Part shown: positions 1-6,623 of the stretch, piece by piece
How the letters are laid out: every line of letters starts with the position of its first letter
Position numbering within the stretch: position 1 is the stretch's first letter
Origin: JACRDV01 sp024860865 [NCBI: Methanobacteriota archaeon]
GTDB taxonomy: Archaea; JACRDV01
Assembly: GCA_024860865.1 (NCBI GenBank)
Contig: JACRDV010000015.1
Span: 1-23,120 of the forward strand
Length of the DNA: 23,120 bases
Direction of reading: 5' to 3'
The notes under the pieces: generated by a model
What the model was told of the DNA's origin: nothing
Seen by the model: only the letters and a program-made list of their open reading frames with translations
Database searches by the model: none
Made by a program: the position numbers and the translations under genes

Positions 1-569
1 TCAACAATCGCTTCGATATCAGCAGGCGGCCTCCCTCTAAACCCTTTTAAAATTGGGTATCCTTTTATCTCTTGAATCATCTCTTGAGCATCAGTTTTAG
101 CAATTGGTGCAACTCTCATTGAAACATCTCTCATTATTTCTACGAAAATTCCGCCCATGCCCAAAACAATAACTGGTCCAAACTGAGGGTCTTGGGTTAT
201 TCCAACAATTATTTCCTCACCTTTAGGAGCAAACTCTTGGACTAAAATCCCCTCGATTTTTGCATTTGGTGCATTTCTTTTAACATTCTCTATGATTTTT
301 TTATAACCCCGTTCAACGTCATGAACACACTTTACTCCATAGATTACCCCACCCACATCACTTTTATGCAGTATTTCGGGTGAAATCACTTTAAGAACGA
401 TTGGATAACCGATCTCTTCTGCAGCATCAAAGGCTTCATGTAAGTTCTTTGCAGTTTTTTCCTTTGGAATTAAAACTCCATACTCACTTAAAATTAGTTT
501 CGCCTCATGTTCAGTCAAAGCGTTTCGTTTTTCTTTTCTAGCGGCTTCTATTATTTCTTGAGCAGTCAT
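1..569 (-). CDS. acdB: Acetate/acyl-CoA synthetase (ADP-forming), beta subunit, partial (C-terminus outside window)
   Basis: Translating the complement from the ATG at 569 gives 189 residues running off the left edge of the window. The product looks like the ATP-grasp (ATP-grasp_5) subunit of the ADP-forming acetyl/acyl-CoA synthetase, which makes ATP from acyl-CoA, ADP and phosphate. Seen: an N-terminal segment with LTEHEAKLILSEYGV, then YPIVLKVISPEILHKSDVGG, VQEFAPKGEEIIVG and FGPVIVLGMGGIFVE, all typical of this subunit. It stands alone with no alpha domain before it, as in archaea with split alpha and beta subunits. An in-frame stop lies at 600-602 and no better start was found between it and 569. 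The symbol follows archaeal usage. Which acyl-CoA is used cannot be told from this part. Confidence 0.88.
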   Translation of the reverse strand, partial: MTAQEIIEAARKEKRNALTEHEAKLILSEYGVLIPKEKTAKNLHEAFDAAEEIGYPIVLKVISPEILHKSDVGGVIYGVKCVHDVERGYKKIIENVKRNAPNAKIEGILVQEFAPKGEEIIVGITQDPQFGPVIVLGMGGIFVEIMRDVSMRVAPIAKTDAQEMIQEIKGYPILKGFRGRPPADIEAIV

Positions 570-642
570 TATTGCATCATTACCTTGGAATAATCCATAC
601 TAATTCAAAAAGCTTTTGATAAGAGATTAAAAGAGATTAAAC

Positions 643-891
643 TTGCTTAGAGCAAAGTTTATTTCTCGCAGAGATTCAAAGCTGGACATAATAATAAGAA
701 TATTAAAAATTTCGGGATTTGAGTTGAAATATAGTTTATGGATAGCCGCTATAGCGTTTGTGCTTTTGTTTTTTCTTTTAATATCACTGATTAAAATAGC
801 ATCTATTATCTTTAAATTGCTCTTGCTGCTTGTGTTAGCTATTTGGCTTTTCTGGCCTTTGATAAGGAGGTCATTGAAAAGTAAAAAATAA
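643..891 (+). CDS. Small hypothetical membrane protein
   Basis: An 82-residue reading frame starts with TTG at 643. It has a basic N-terminal stretch, then two closely spaced hydrophobic segments (about residues 31-50 and 55-73) and a basic tail (RRSLKSKK), as in a small two-helix inner-membrane protein. I do not recognise a family. It is divergent from the acyl-CoA synthetase gene and convergent with cbiS. No clear Shine-Dalgarno lies before the TTG; the ten bases AAGAGATTAA are repeated in tandem just upstream (621-640). A T-run at 930-936 could end the transcript. The membrane pattern supports a real gene, but the start and function are uncertain. Confidence 0.5.
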   Translation: MLRAKFISRRDSKLDIIIRILKISGFELKYSLWIAAIAFVLLFFLLISLIKIASIIFKLLLLLVLAIWLFWPLIRRSLKSKK

Positions 892-929
892 AACTTGAAA
901 GAATTAATTAATTTTGTGTTTGCTTGGAC

Positions 930-936
930 TTTTTTG
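930..936 (+). terminator. T-tract, possible terminator of the small membrane protein gene
   Basis: A run of T about 40 bases after the stop of the small membrane protein gene, in the 54-base gap before the convergent cbiS stop. Archaeal transcription often ends at such T-tracts; no hairpin was seen. Confidence 0.3.
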
Positions 937-945
937 CTACCTACA

Positions 946-2037
946 TTAACTCGAATAAATTCGTGTCATAACACCAGCAATTAATCCAGCAAGCGCATCA
1001 TCTAAAATCGGACCAACTTTTTTAAGAATTCCAGGCTTTACTTTATCATATCTAGTAAAATTAAATAACGCAAGAGTCCCACCTAGATATTCTGCTATAT
1101 CAATTCCGATTATTTCATCAGCAACAAGATAAACCGGATCATTTTTAACTTTAATTCTTCCGAGCTCAATTTCTTCTTCAAGTTTTATTCCGGCTAAAAT
1201 AAGCGAAGCAATGTTTGTATCGCTTAATGCTTTTTCAAGCCCGTATCTCAATTTTTTTTCAACTTTTTTTTTGTCTTCAGCTCCAGGGTGTGGAACATGG
1301 AGTTCCATTCCAGCTTTAATCAAATCCTCAAGGAAAACTTCGCGTTCTTTTAATCGTTTTAAAACTGGGCGGTTAATTTTTAAGCCTTCCTGCCTTTCAA
1401 TGCCTTGTTTAACGCCTTCTCTAGCTGTTGAGGCTGTTGCATAACCGATATTAGTTCCTATTCCACAGTATTCAAAAAACTGCCCTTTTCCTGTACATCC
1501 CACCACAACTGCATCTGTAGTAGTTCCGCTTGCAAAGTCTTTTTTGTTTCTAACATCAAGTTCAAACAAAGCAACGCTTTTTGCTTCTGTAATAGTTTTA
1601 ACTGCTTCTACTAAAGCAGAATTTGTCAAATTCCCATCGATTAGAGTAATTATATTAATTGTTCCAACTTTTGCTTGTGAGGGCTTACCCGCTGTTGCTG
1701 GATTTGATAAACCTGCTGTAACGAAACTCACGACGGAAGTATTTTTGATTGTTTTTCGCACAATCGAAACATTTTTAATATTCGCCGCAGTCATTAATCC
1801 TACAATTGGTTCATTTAACTTGAGCTTCTTAAGCTTTTGAATCAAATATTCTTTTGGATTTTTATGCTCAAAGTTTTTTGGAACTTGACAATTCACAATA
1901 CTTCTAGTTTCACAAAATCCACCATTTAAAACTGCTGAGCTTAAAATTTTTAAAGGTTGAGTAGATGAAATAATGAGAGCTTTATCTTCTATCTTGCATT
2001 TAACGTTTGGAATTTTTAATTTGAATTGCATTTTCAC
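946..2037 (-). CDS. cbiS: Bifunctional adenosylcobinamide amidohydrolase / alpha-ribazole phosphatase (CbiZ-CobZ fusion)
   Basis: This 363-residue protein has two domains. Residues ~1-235 match CbiZ, which cuts the amide bond of adenosylcobinamide to give adenosylcobyric acid: SFVTAGLSNPATAG, the GTTTDAVVVGCTG motif and GYATASTAREGVKQG are seen. Residues ~245-363 match CobZ, a PgpA homologue that removes phosphate from alpha-ribazole phosphate: VADEIIGIDIAEYLGG and KVGPILDDALAGLIAGV are seen. The same fusion is known as CbiS of Methanopyrus kandleri. It therefore serves both corrinoid salvage and lower-ligand activation. The GTG start at 2037 overlaps the TGA of cobT; an ATG two codons downstream (2031) is an alternative start. 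The PgpA-like half could in principle act on lipid phosphates, but cobT next door argues for alpha-ribazole. Confidence 0.9.
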   Translation of the reverse strand: MKMQFKLKIPNVKCKIEDKALIISSTQPLKILSSAVLNGGFCETRSIVNCQVPKNFEHKNPKEYLIQKLKKLKLNEPIVGLMTAANIKNVSIVRKTIKNTSVVSFVTAGLSNPATAGKPSQAKVGTINIITLIDGNLTNSALVEAVKTITEAKSVALFELDVRNKKDFASGTTTDAVVVGCTGKGQFFEYCGIGTNIGYATASTAREGVKQGIERQEGLKINRPVLKRLKEREVFLEDLIKAGMELHVPHPGAEDKKKVEKKLRYGLEKALSDTNIASLILAGIKLEEEIELGRIKVKNDPVYLVADEIIGIDIAEYLGGTLALFNFTRYDKVKPGILKKVGPILDDALAGLIAGVMTRIYSS

Positions 2038-3119
2038 TTCAAGCTCATTAACCGTTCATATTCCTTTTCAACTGCTTTGTTTATTTCAGCTGAATCAATT
2101 CCCGTTTTTAACATGGCAGCAATTGCAGCTCCGCCTGCTCCAACTCCCTCTTTTACAGCTCCATTTTCATAAGCCTTAAGCCCACCGAATCTAGATTCAC
2201 TAAAATCCAAATCAGCAGCAAGGACAGGAATATTTTTGATTTGATTGACTAGACCCTTTAGATCAGCTGTTTTATCCCGAATAATCCACTTTGTTGTTCC
2301 AATAGCTACATTTTCTAGAACATTTGGTTCGAGAGAATTTATTACTGCAAGCGCTGCTGCCATTTGAGTTCCACCAGCTAAAATAACTGGTTTTTCCTCA
2401 GCAAAACCTATTGCTGTTCCAGATAGAGCCGGCAGCATAGGGTCACCCAGTATTTCAATTGCCTTTACCGCTTCATCTTTCAGGTCACCAAAATCGATTC
2501 CAGCTGATTTCATGCCTTCTTCTACAGTTTTGATCTTTAGATCATGGGGATTGTTGGGCATACTTGAACTAACTCTATTTTTCGCATCAATGCCCATAGC
2601 TGATAAAACACCCAGAGCAGTTGTTGTTCCGCCTGCTATGCTCTCTCCAATTACTAAATAGTCTGAAAATTTTGAAAGGGTTTGGCCTAAAATTTGAGCA
2701 CGTTTAATTACTTCGGCCACATTTTGAGCAGCTCTGCCCGTGCGGATATCATTTCCAGGCTCTCCACCAATTGTGATAAACGGGATTGCAGGCTTTACTT
2801 TCAAACCGCCATCCACGACAATCATTGGAATATCTGCCAAATTAAGAGAAACCTTTGTTATGATAGCTGGCGTCGGTATCCCCTCAGGAGTAACTGGAAT
2901 AAATGGTATGCAGCTCGGCTTTCCAAATAAGACATATTCGACATCAGCTGGCGGAGTATAATCAGTTACTTCGGGGAATTGCCCTGCAGCAGAAATTCCC
3001 TTTATTTTTCCAGTTTCAGTGTTTGCTATTACACAAACAAAAATTGGATTTTTGTTTTTTAATTCATCAACTATCCTTTGAGCTTTAGATTCATTATTAT
3101 AGATAATTATGTTAGTCAT
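2034..3119 (-). CDS. cobT: Nicotinate mononucleotide-dependent phosphoribosyltransferase CobT (archaeal UPF0284 type)
   Basis: The 361-residue protein matches the archaeal CobT family (TIGR00303/UPF0284). These enzymes transfer ribose phosphate from nicotinate mononucleotide to the lower-ligand base, giving alpha-ribazole phosphate. Seen: glycine-rich FITIGGEPGNDIRTGRAA, the loop LVIGESIAGGTTTALGVL, PVILAGGTQMAAALAVINSL and the C-terminal AVKEGVGAGGAAIAAML; the length is normal. Its product is the substrate of the CobZ half of the next gene, with which it overlaps by a few bases, so the two are very likely translated together. A GGAG ribosome-binding site lies seven bases before the ATG at 3119. 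About 50 bases upstream is the palindrome shared with the cbiP/btuF promoter, which suggests control by corrinoid or cobalt status. Confidence 0.92.
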   Translation of the reverse strand: MTNIIIYNNESKAQRIVDELKNKNPIFVCVIANTETGKIKGISAAGQFPEVTDYTPPADVEYVLFGKPSCIPFIPVTPEGIPTPAIITKVSLNLADIPMIVVDGGLKVKPAIPFITIGGEPGNDIRTGRAAQNVAEVIKRAQILGQTLSKFSDYLVIGESIAGGTTTALGVLSAMGIDAKNRVSSSMPNNPHDLKIKTVEEGMKSAGIDFGDLKDEAVKAIEILGDPMLPALSGTAIGFAEEKPVILAGGTQMAAALAVINSLEPNVLENVAIGTTKWIIRDKTADLKGLVNQIKNIPVLAADLDFSESRFGGLKAYENGAVKEGVGAGGAAIAAMLKTGIDSAEINKAVEKEYERLMSLK

Positions 3120-3169
3120 TATAACTCCACAAAACTAGACAACTTTATAATAATCCAATACATATATTT
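3120..3169 (-). promoter_or_regulatory. Likely cobT-cbiS promoter
   Basis: Reading the minus strand towards cobT, the palindromic operator is followed directly by an A/T stretch with two TATA-like elements: AATATATG (about 3168-3161) and TTATAAAG (about 3150-3143). The first would place a transcript start near 3138-3135 and leave a short leader with the GGAG site. The operator would sit where TFB or RNA polymerase contacts upstream DNA. Confidence 0.45.
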
Positions 3170-3188
3170 TCTGGATAATCTATCCAGA
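3170..3188. promoter_or_regulatory. Palindromic operator, copy 1 (cobT-cbiS)
   Basis: TCTGGATAATCTATCCAGA is a perfect 8-base inverted repeat around a 3-base centre. Its arms are identical to those of the copy at 8177-8195 between cbiP and btuF. Both copies lie at promoters of corrinoid genes and I found no third copy in the window. The size and symmetry suit a dimeric helix-turn-helix regulator; which regulator is not known. Confidence 0.75.
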
Positions 3189-3492
3189 CAAAATATTGAA
3201 AATATCTTTTTCTTTTGTGAATAATCGAATTTATTTTTCTAGTTAGTCTCTAAAAATATAGAAAAGGACGGAATATTACAGTGAGGCAGACTTTTAGATT
3301 TTAAAAATTTTTAACGATTAGAAAAAATTTTAAGGATAAAAATAACGGATTGAATTAGTTCATCTAGAGAGAAGTTTATAATAAAAATTTTTAAAGTTTG
3401 AAGGATCCAATTTATATTAATATATAAATTTATATAGATAGAATTTTTATAATAACTTCCTTTGATAAAAAGGCGTTAACGAGGAGATAAAA

Positions 3493-4011
3493 ATGGACCA
3501 AGAAGTAGACAAAACAATGGAAGAGAAGTTGTTTGAAAGGTATTATACCCACTTATTGGGAGGCGAAATATTACACAGTGCTTTATTTGGGAGCTTGCCA
3601 ACTCTATTAAGACAACACCTCAAAGAAGAGAATATACCAGATTTCTTGGCGAATAACAGTAAACAAGCAATCATCTATGTTCTTGGAAAAGAAACTACTC
3701 TAAGACGACATGTAAAGGGACTTCAAACATTTAAAGAAAAGATGATGTTTTGTTATGATTTGTATAGGGATTTGGGTTATTGCTTTAGGCATGAGATTGT
3801 AGAGGAAAATGATGAAAAACTTGTTGTAAAGGTTTATGCATGCCCGCATTGGGAATTCACTCAAAAAGATCCATTAGCCTGTTTTTCATGTATGGGCATA
3901 AAAATGGGCATCTATAAAGGGCTTTTTGGGGAAGATCTGCGCATAGATTATTTTAAAAGGCTAGCATTAGGCGATTTTTACTGTTTATTTAACTTTTATA
4001 AACCAAAATAA
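3493..4011 (+). CDS. Hypothetical protein with a C-terminal Cys pattern resembling V4R / ATC-hydrolase-like domains
   Basis: A 172-residue soluble protein with a strong GAGGAG ribosome-binding site about seven bases before the ATG. I do not recognise an exact family. The C-terminal third has CPHW (Cys117), then Cys130-Phe-Ser-Cys133, MGIKMGIYKGLFG and a closing GDFYCLFNF (Cys164). This resembles the end of V4R (4-vinyl reductase) sensor domains and of the small 'L-2-amino-thiazoline-4-carboxylate hydrolase-like' proteins, which end in GDxxCxF and use cysteines to bind metal or small ligands. No DNA-binding motif is seen. It sits alone between two corrinoid operons, divergent from cobT. A role in sensing or carrying a corrinoid or metal is a guess from position only. 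Confidence 0.6.
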   Translation: MDQEVDKTMEEKLFERYYTHLLGGEILHSALFGSLPTLLRQHLKEENIPDFLANNSKQAIIYVLGKETTLRRHVKGLQTFKEKMMFCYDLYRDLGYCFRHEIVEENDEKLVVKVYACPHWEFTQKDPLACFSCMGIKMGIYKGLFGEDLRIDYFKRLALGDFYCLFNFYKPK

Positions 4012-4038
4012 AAAACGAGAATAATTCGAAAATTAAGT

Positions 4039-4056
4039 ATGCTTTTTGTAAAGCAT
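4039..4056. terminator. Hairpin between convergent genes, possible terminator
   Basis: ATGCTTT and AAAGCAT form a perfect 7-base stem with loop TTGT, 28 bases after the stop of the 3493-4011 gene and between it and the convergent cbiP operon. It could stop transcription from either side. No long T-run follows on the plus strand. Confidence 0.35.
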
Positions 4057-4140
4057 TTAACCTGGAAATAAGCTAAAACACTAAATAAAATGGAAAAAGA
4101 TTTTTTCGCGAGGTCGAAATCGCAGAATGTTATTTTCTTT

Positions 4141-4229
4141 TTATTCTTTGAAACCTTTTAAGCTAATAGTAACAGTTGTTTTGCCAACTCCCTATTTGTG
4201 CCGGCTAAAATAATTCGAGGAATTTTCAT
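4141..4229 (-). pseudogene. cbiA: Truncated, frameshifted start of a cbiA/cfbB-type a,c-diamide synthase
   Basis: On the complement an ATG at 4229 overlaps the TGA of cbiB (ATGA), as expected of the next operon gene. It reads MKIPRIILAGTNR and then, after a one-base loss, GVGKTTVTISLKGFKE and a TAA at 4143-4141. Joined, this is the N-terminus and P-loop of cobyrinic acid a,c-diamide synthase (CbiA) or its paralogue CfbB, which amidates Ni-sirohydrochlorin. Without the shift the frame closes after 23 residues (stop at 4158-4160). The other roughly 420 residues are absent, and the 129 bases before the convergent gene hold nothing recognisable. The corrinoid operon favours cbiA over cfbB. A recent deletion plus frameshift, or an assembly error, could explain it. 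Confidence 0.75.
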
Positions 4230-5167
4230 CGAATCAAACCTAATATGAAAATGGTTGGCAATACAACTAATGTAATAAAAAGCAAAGTTGTTGCTAAAGT
4301 TATCCTATATGACTGGTCAACATGTGCAATTGAAATTTCTCGCATTGGTTCACCAAGTTGATAATAATTTGGTTTTTCAAGCTGAACCATTAAAGCTCCT
4401 GCAGTCGCAGCCATTGGCCAACCGGAATTTAAGCTTTCAGTTTTTGATTTATCCCTGATCATAACTCTCCAAGCATTCTTCCAATCCATTTTACATAAAG
4501 CTGAAGCAACTATCATCAGAGCTCCAGTAATTCTAGCAGGAATAAAATTTACAATTTCATCAATCCAAGCTGAAAATTGTCCAATATTGCAGTATTTGCC
4601 GTCTTTGTAACCCACCATTGAATCAAGAGTATTAATCACACGGTAGACAACTGCCCCAACAACTCCAAACAGGGCAAAATAAAAAATAGGTGCGATTATT
4701 CCATCTACTGTGCTTTCACTTGTGCATTCAATCGTTCCAGAGATTATTTGATTCGAATTTAGGTTTGAGGTATTTCTGCTAACAATATATGATAAATTCC
4801 TTCGAGCAAGTTCAATATTATTTGTTTTAATTGCGTATACTACTTTATTTACAGCAGTTCGCAAATATCCGATCGAAAAAGTTGATTTGAGGATAATTGC
4901 TGAAGCTAAGATAAAGGCGATATCTCCAAAAAATTTTTTAACTAAAAATAATATTGCCCAGAATAGGCCAGCGAAAAATGCGATGGTAATAACTGCTAAA
5001 ACTATTCCGCCTATTTTTTCGATTTTTGGGTTTTTATTTTTGAATTTAAGTTTTAATAAATCAATAAATTTACCGACCCATACAACTGGATGAATTATTG
5101 CTGGAGGCTCCCCAACTACAAAATCTAGCAACAAAGCTAAAGCCAATATTATAACTGCCTGCAACAT
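4226..5167 (-). CDS. cbiB: Adenosylcobinamide-phosphate synthase CbiB
   Basis: A 313-residue polytopic membrane protein of the CbiB/CobD family. It joins aminopropanol phosphate (or a related amino alcohol) to adenosylcobyric acid, the step after the CbiZ cleavage in salvage. Seen: the family start ALLLDFVVGEPPAIIHPVVWVGKFI, then NLSYIVSRNTSNLN, SESTVDGIIAPIFYFALFG, the RVINTLDSMVGYKD motif, GWPMAATAGAL and several hydrophobic helices. The length is normal. Its ATG shares one base with the TAA of the Cys-rich gene before it (TAATG), and its stop overlaps the start of the broken cbiA-like gene, so the operon is tightly coupled. (In bacterial naming this enzyme is sometimes called CobD; here cobD is kept for the decarboxylase.). 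Confidence 0.95.
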   Translation of the reverse strand: MLQAVIILALALLLDFVVGEPPAIIHPVVWVGKFIDLLKLKFKNKNPKIEKIGGIVLAVITIAFFAGLFWAILFLVKKFFGDIAFILASAIILKSTFSIGYLRTAVNKVVYAIKTNNIELARRNLSYIVSRNTSNLNSNQIISGTIECTSESTVDGIIAPIFYFALFGVVGAVVYRVINTLDSMVGYKDGKYCNIGQFSAWIDEIVNFIPARITGALMIVASALCKMDWKNAWRVMIRDKSKTESLNSGWPMAATAGALMVQLEKPNYYQLGEPMREISIAHVDQSYRITLATTLLFITLVVLPTIFILGLIR

Positions 5168-5517
5168 TAAACCGCACGCAAAATTTTATGCCTGATGTCT
5201 AAAAGTTCGCTGTGTTTATTTTCAATTTCTTCAGGCTTTGGAGCAGTAATTTTGATTCCATCAAGGATTCGCCTAGCTATATTACCGCGATGAACCCAGT
5301 TACAGTCTTCACAGCTCCAAACAAATTGTTTAGAGAATCTTCCAATTACACGCTTTCCGCCTGTAAGTTGATCACCACAAGGGAAGAAGGCACAAAAGCA
5401 CCAGGTGCAATCCTGCCCATCAAAATGACAAGGATAATGTTCGCAATCTTTTTTTGGGCCTACAATTTTTTCAGCATTTAAAGTCCTTTCAAAGTAATCT
5501 GAAATTTCTTTTCTCAA
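5167..5517 (-). CDS. Cysteine-rich metal-binding protein (PF04071-like), detached C-terminal module of archaeal CobD
   Basis: A 116-residue protein with eight cysteines: 25, 30, 37, 40, 42, 47, then SCEDC (69 and 72). The order CEHYPCHF, DCTWCFC, PCGDQLTGGK and WSCEDCNWVHR fits the 'cysteine-rich small domain' (PF04071), a likely Fe-S or zinc site. I chose the TTG at 5517: it overlaps the TGA of the gene before it (TTGA), and AAGGA lies six bases upstream. An ATG at 5616 in the same frame would overlap the aminotransferase by about 100 bases and is less likely. In Methanosarcina mazei MM2060 a similar Cys-rich region is the C-terminus of a CobD reported to have threonine kinase and decarboxylase activity. 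Here it is a separate protein, probably working with CobD. Confidence 0.8.
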   Translation of the reverse strand: MRKEISDYFERTLNAEKIVGPKKDCEHYPCHFDGQDCTWCFCAFFPCGDQLTGGKRVIGRFSKQFVWSCEDCNWVHRGNIARRILDGIKITAPKPEEIENKHSELLDIRHKILRAV

Positions 5518-6623
5518 ACCAATTCCTTCAGAGCTTCCATTAACTTCATATTTTCTTCTTTTGTGCGCACACTTATTCGAATAAAATTCTTGTTTAAGCC
5601 TCGAAAAGAGCTGCAATCTCTAATTAATATTCCTTTTTTTAGAAGGTGCTTTTGTAGTTTGGGCGTAAAACCATTATTTATCACATCAATTAGAAAAAAG
5701 TTTGCATCTGAAGGATAAACTTTAAAATCAAATTGAGTTAAAGCTGAGATAAGAAAATTTTTGCCTTCTTGAATTACTTTAAGAGTTTTTTTGAGATGAG
5801 CTTTATCTTTCAGTGCCTCAATAGCCGCTATTTGAGCAAGAAAATTGACATTCCAAGGCAGTTTAACTTTGTTCAAGAATTTAATAATTTCTTTATTTGC
5901 AACAGCATATCCAACTCTCAGACCAGCCAATCCATAAGCTTTTGTTAATGATCTAAGCACAATGATATTCGGGTATTTATTAATTAAGTTAATTGAACTA
6001 AAAGCCCGCGGGCAGAAATCAATATATGCTTCATCAATAACTGCAATTAAATTTTTTTGGTAGGAAGTTTTGATTAATTCAAGCAGATTTTTTTGAGAAA
6101 TTAGTTTGCCGGTAGGATCGTTTGGATTACATAAAAATAAAAGCTTAGCACAATCAAAATTTTGTATAATCTTATCTGTATCAATTGAAAAACAATTTTC
6201 ATTTGTATGAACAAAAATTGGATTTCCACCTAACGCCTTTACTGCAACTTCATATTCTCCAAATGTTGGAATTGGAATAATTGTATTATCATTATGATTT
6301 AAAAATGCTTTTGTAATTAACCAAATTATTTCACTAGAGCCATTACCAATAATAATACTGGCAGGATCGATATCAAGGTGATTGCTGATTGCCTTGCGGA
6401 GTTCAGTAGATTTTGAATCCGGATAAAAATGGATTAAGTTAGCAAATTTTCGAATTGCATTAATAACTTTTGGTGAAGGCCCGAGTGGGTTAGTATTTGC
6501 ACTAAAATCAAGAATTTTGTCATAATTGAATCCTTTTTCAAGCAATTCTTGCATTTCTCCACCATGAACGCATGGTTCTAGATCTCGAATTTCTTTTCTT
6601 ATAAATTTGGAAAGTTTCTTCAA
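5514..6623 (-). CDS. cobD: L-threonine-O-3-phosphate decarboxylase (CobD-like PLP enzyme)
   Basis: A 369-residue fold-type I PLP enzyme related to histidinol-phosphate aminotransferase. Seen: HGG at residues 20-22, common in CobD; DFSANTNPLGPS; CNPNDPTG (Asn166); VIDEAYIDF (Asp197); and SLTKAYGLAGLRVGY with the PLP-binding Lys228. CobD removes CO2 from threonine phosphate to give (R)-1-amino-2-propanol phosphate for CbiB. Position decides between CobD and HisC: it sits in a corrinoid operon directly before the Cys-rich module that archaeal CobD can carry as its own C-terminus. Its ATG overlaps the cbiP stop (ATGA). A HisC role cannot be fully excluded from sequence alone. Confidence 0.88.
   Translation of the reverse strand: MKKLSKFIRKEIRDLEPCVHGGEMQELLEKGFNYDKILDFSANTNPLGPSPKVINAIRKFANLIHFYPDSKSTELRKAISNHLDIDPASIIIGNGSSEIIWLITKAFLNHNDNTIIPIPTFGEYEVAVKALGGNPIFVHTNENCFSIDTDKIIQNFDCAKLLFLCNPNDPTGKLISQKNLLELIKTSYQKNLIAVIDEAYIDFCPRAFSSINLINKYPNIIVLRSLTKAYGLAGLRVGYAVANKEIIKFLNKVKLPWNVNFLAQIAAIEALKDKAHLKKTLKVIQEGKNFLISALTQFDFKVYPSDANFFLIDVINNGFTPKLQKHLLKKGILIRDCSSFRGLNKNFIRISVRTKEENMKLMEALKELV

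Larger units (their letters stand above)
3120..3492. other. Intergenic region between cobT and the orphan gene at 3493 (373 bases)
   Basis: A very A/T-rich divergent spacer. The left end holds the cobT promoter and palindromic operator. The right end (about 3409-3480) holds the promoter of the next gene: an AATTTATAT / ATATAAATT inverted repeat with a 4-base loop at 3409-3430, then a TATA-like TTTATATAG at 3429-3437. Between about 3190 and 3400 I see no gene remnant, tRNA or repeat. Confidence 0.6.

Noticed and set aside
621-640. Tandem AAGAGATTAA repeat
   Set aside because: Only two copies of ten A/T-rich bases; likely chance or promoter-associated, not a repeat array. No CRISPR array is present in the window.
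1211-3088. Several plus-strand open frames opposite cbiS and cobT
   Set aside because: They lie wholly inside strongly supported minus-strand genes, have no family features and are antisense shadows.
3120-3492. Possible cobalamin riboswitch upstream of cobT
   Set aside because: The region is very A/T-rich and shows no B12-box-like core or long structured leader; the likely leader of cobT is only about 20 bases.
5212-5481. An 89-codon plus-strand frame opposite the Cys-rich gene
   Set aside because: It is antisense to a gene with a clear Cys motif set and shows no features of its own.
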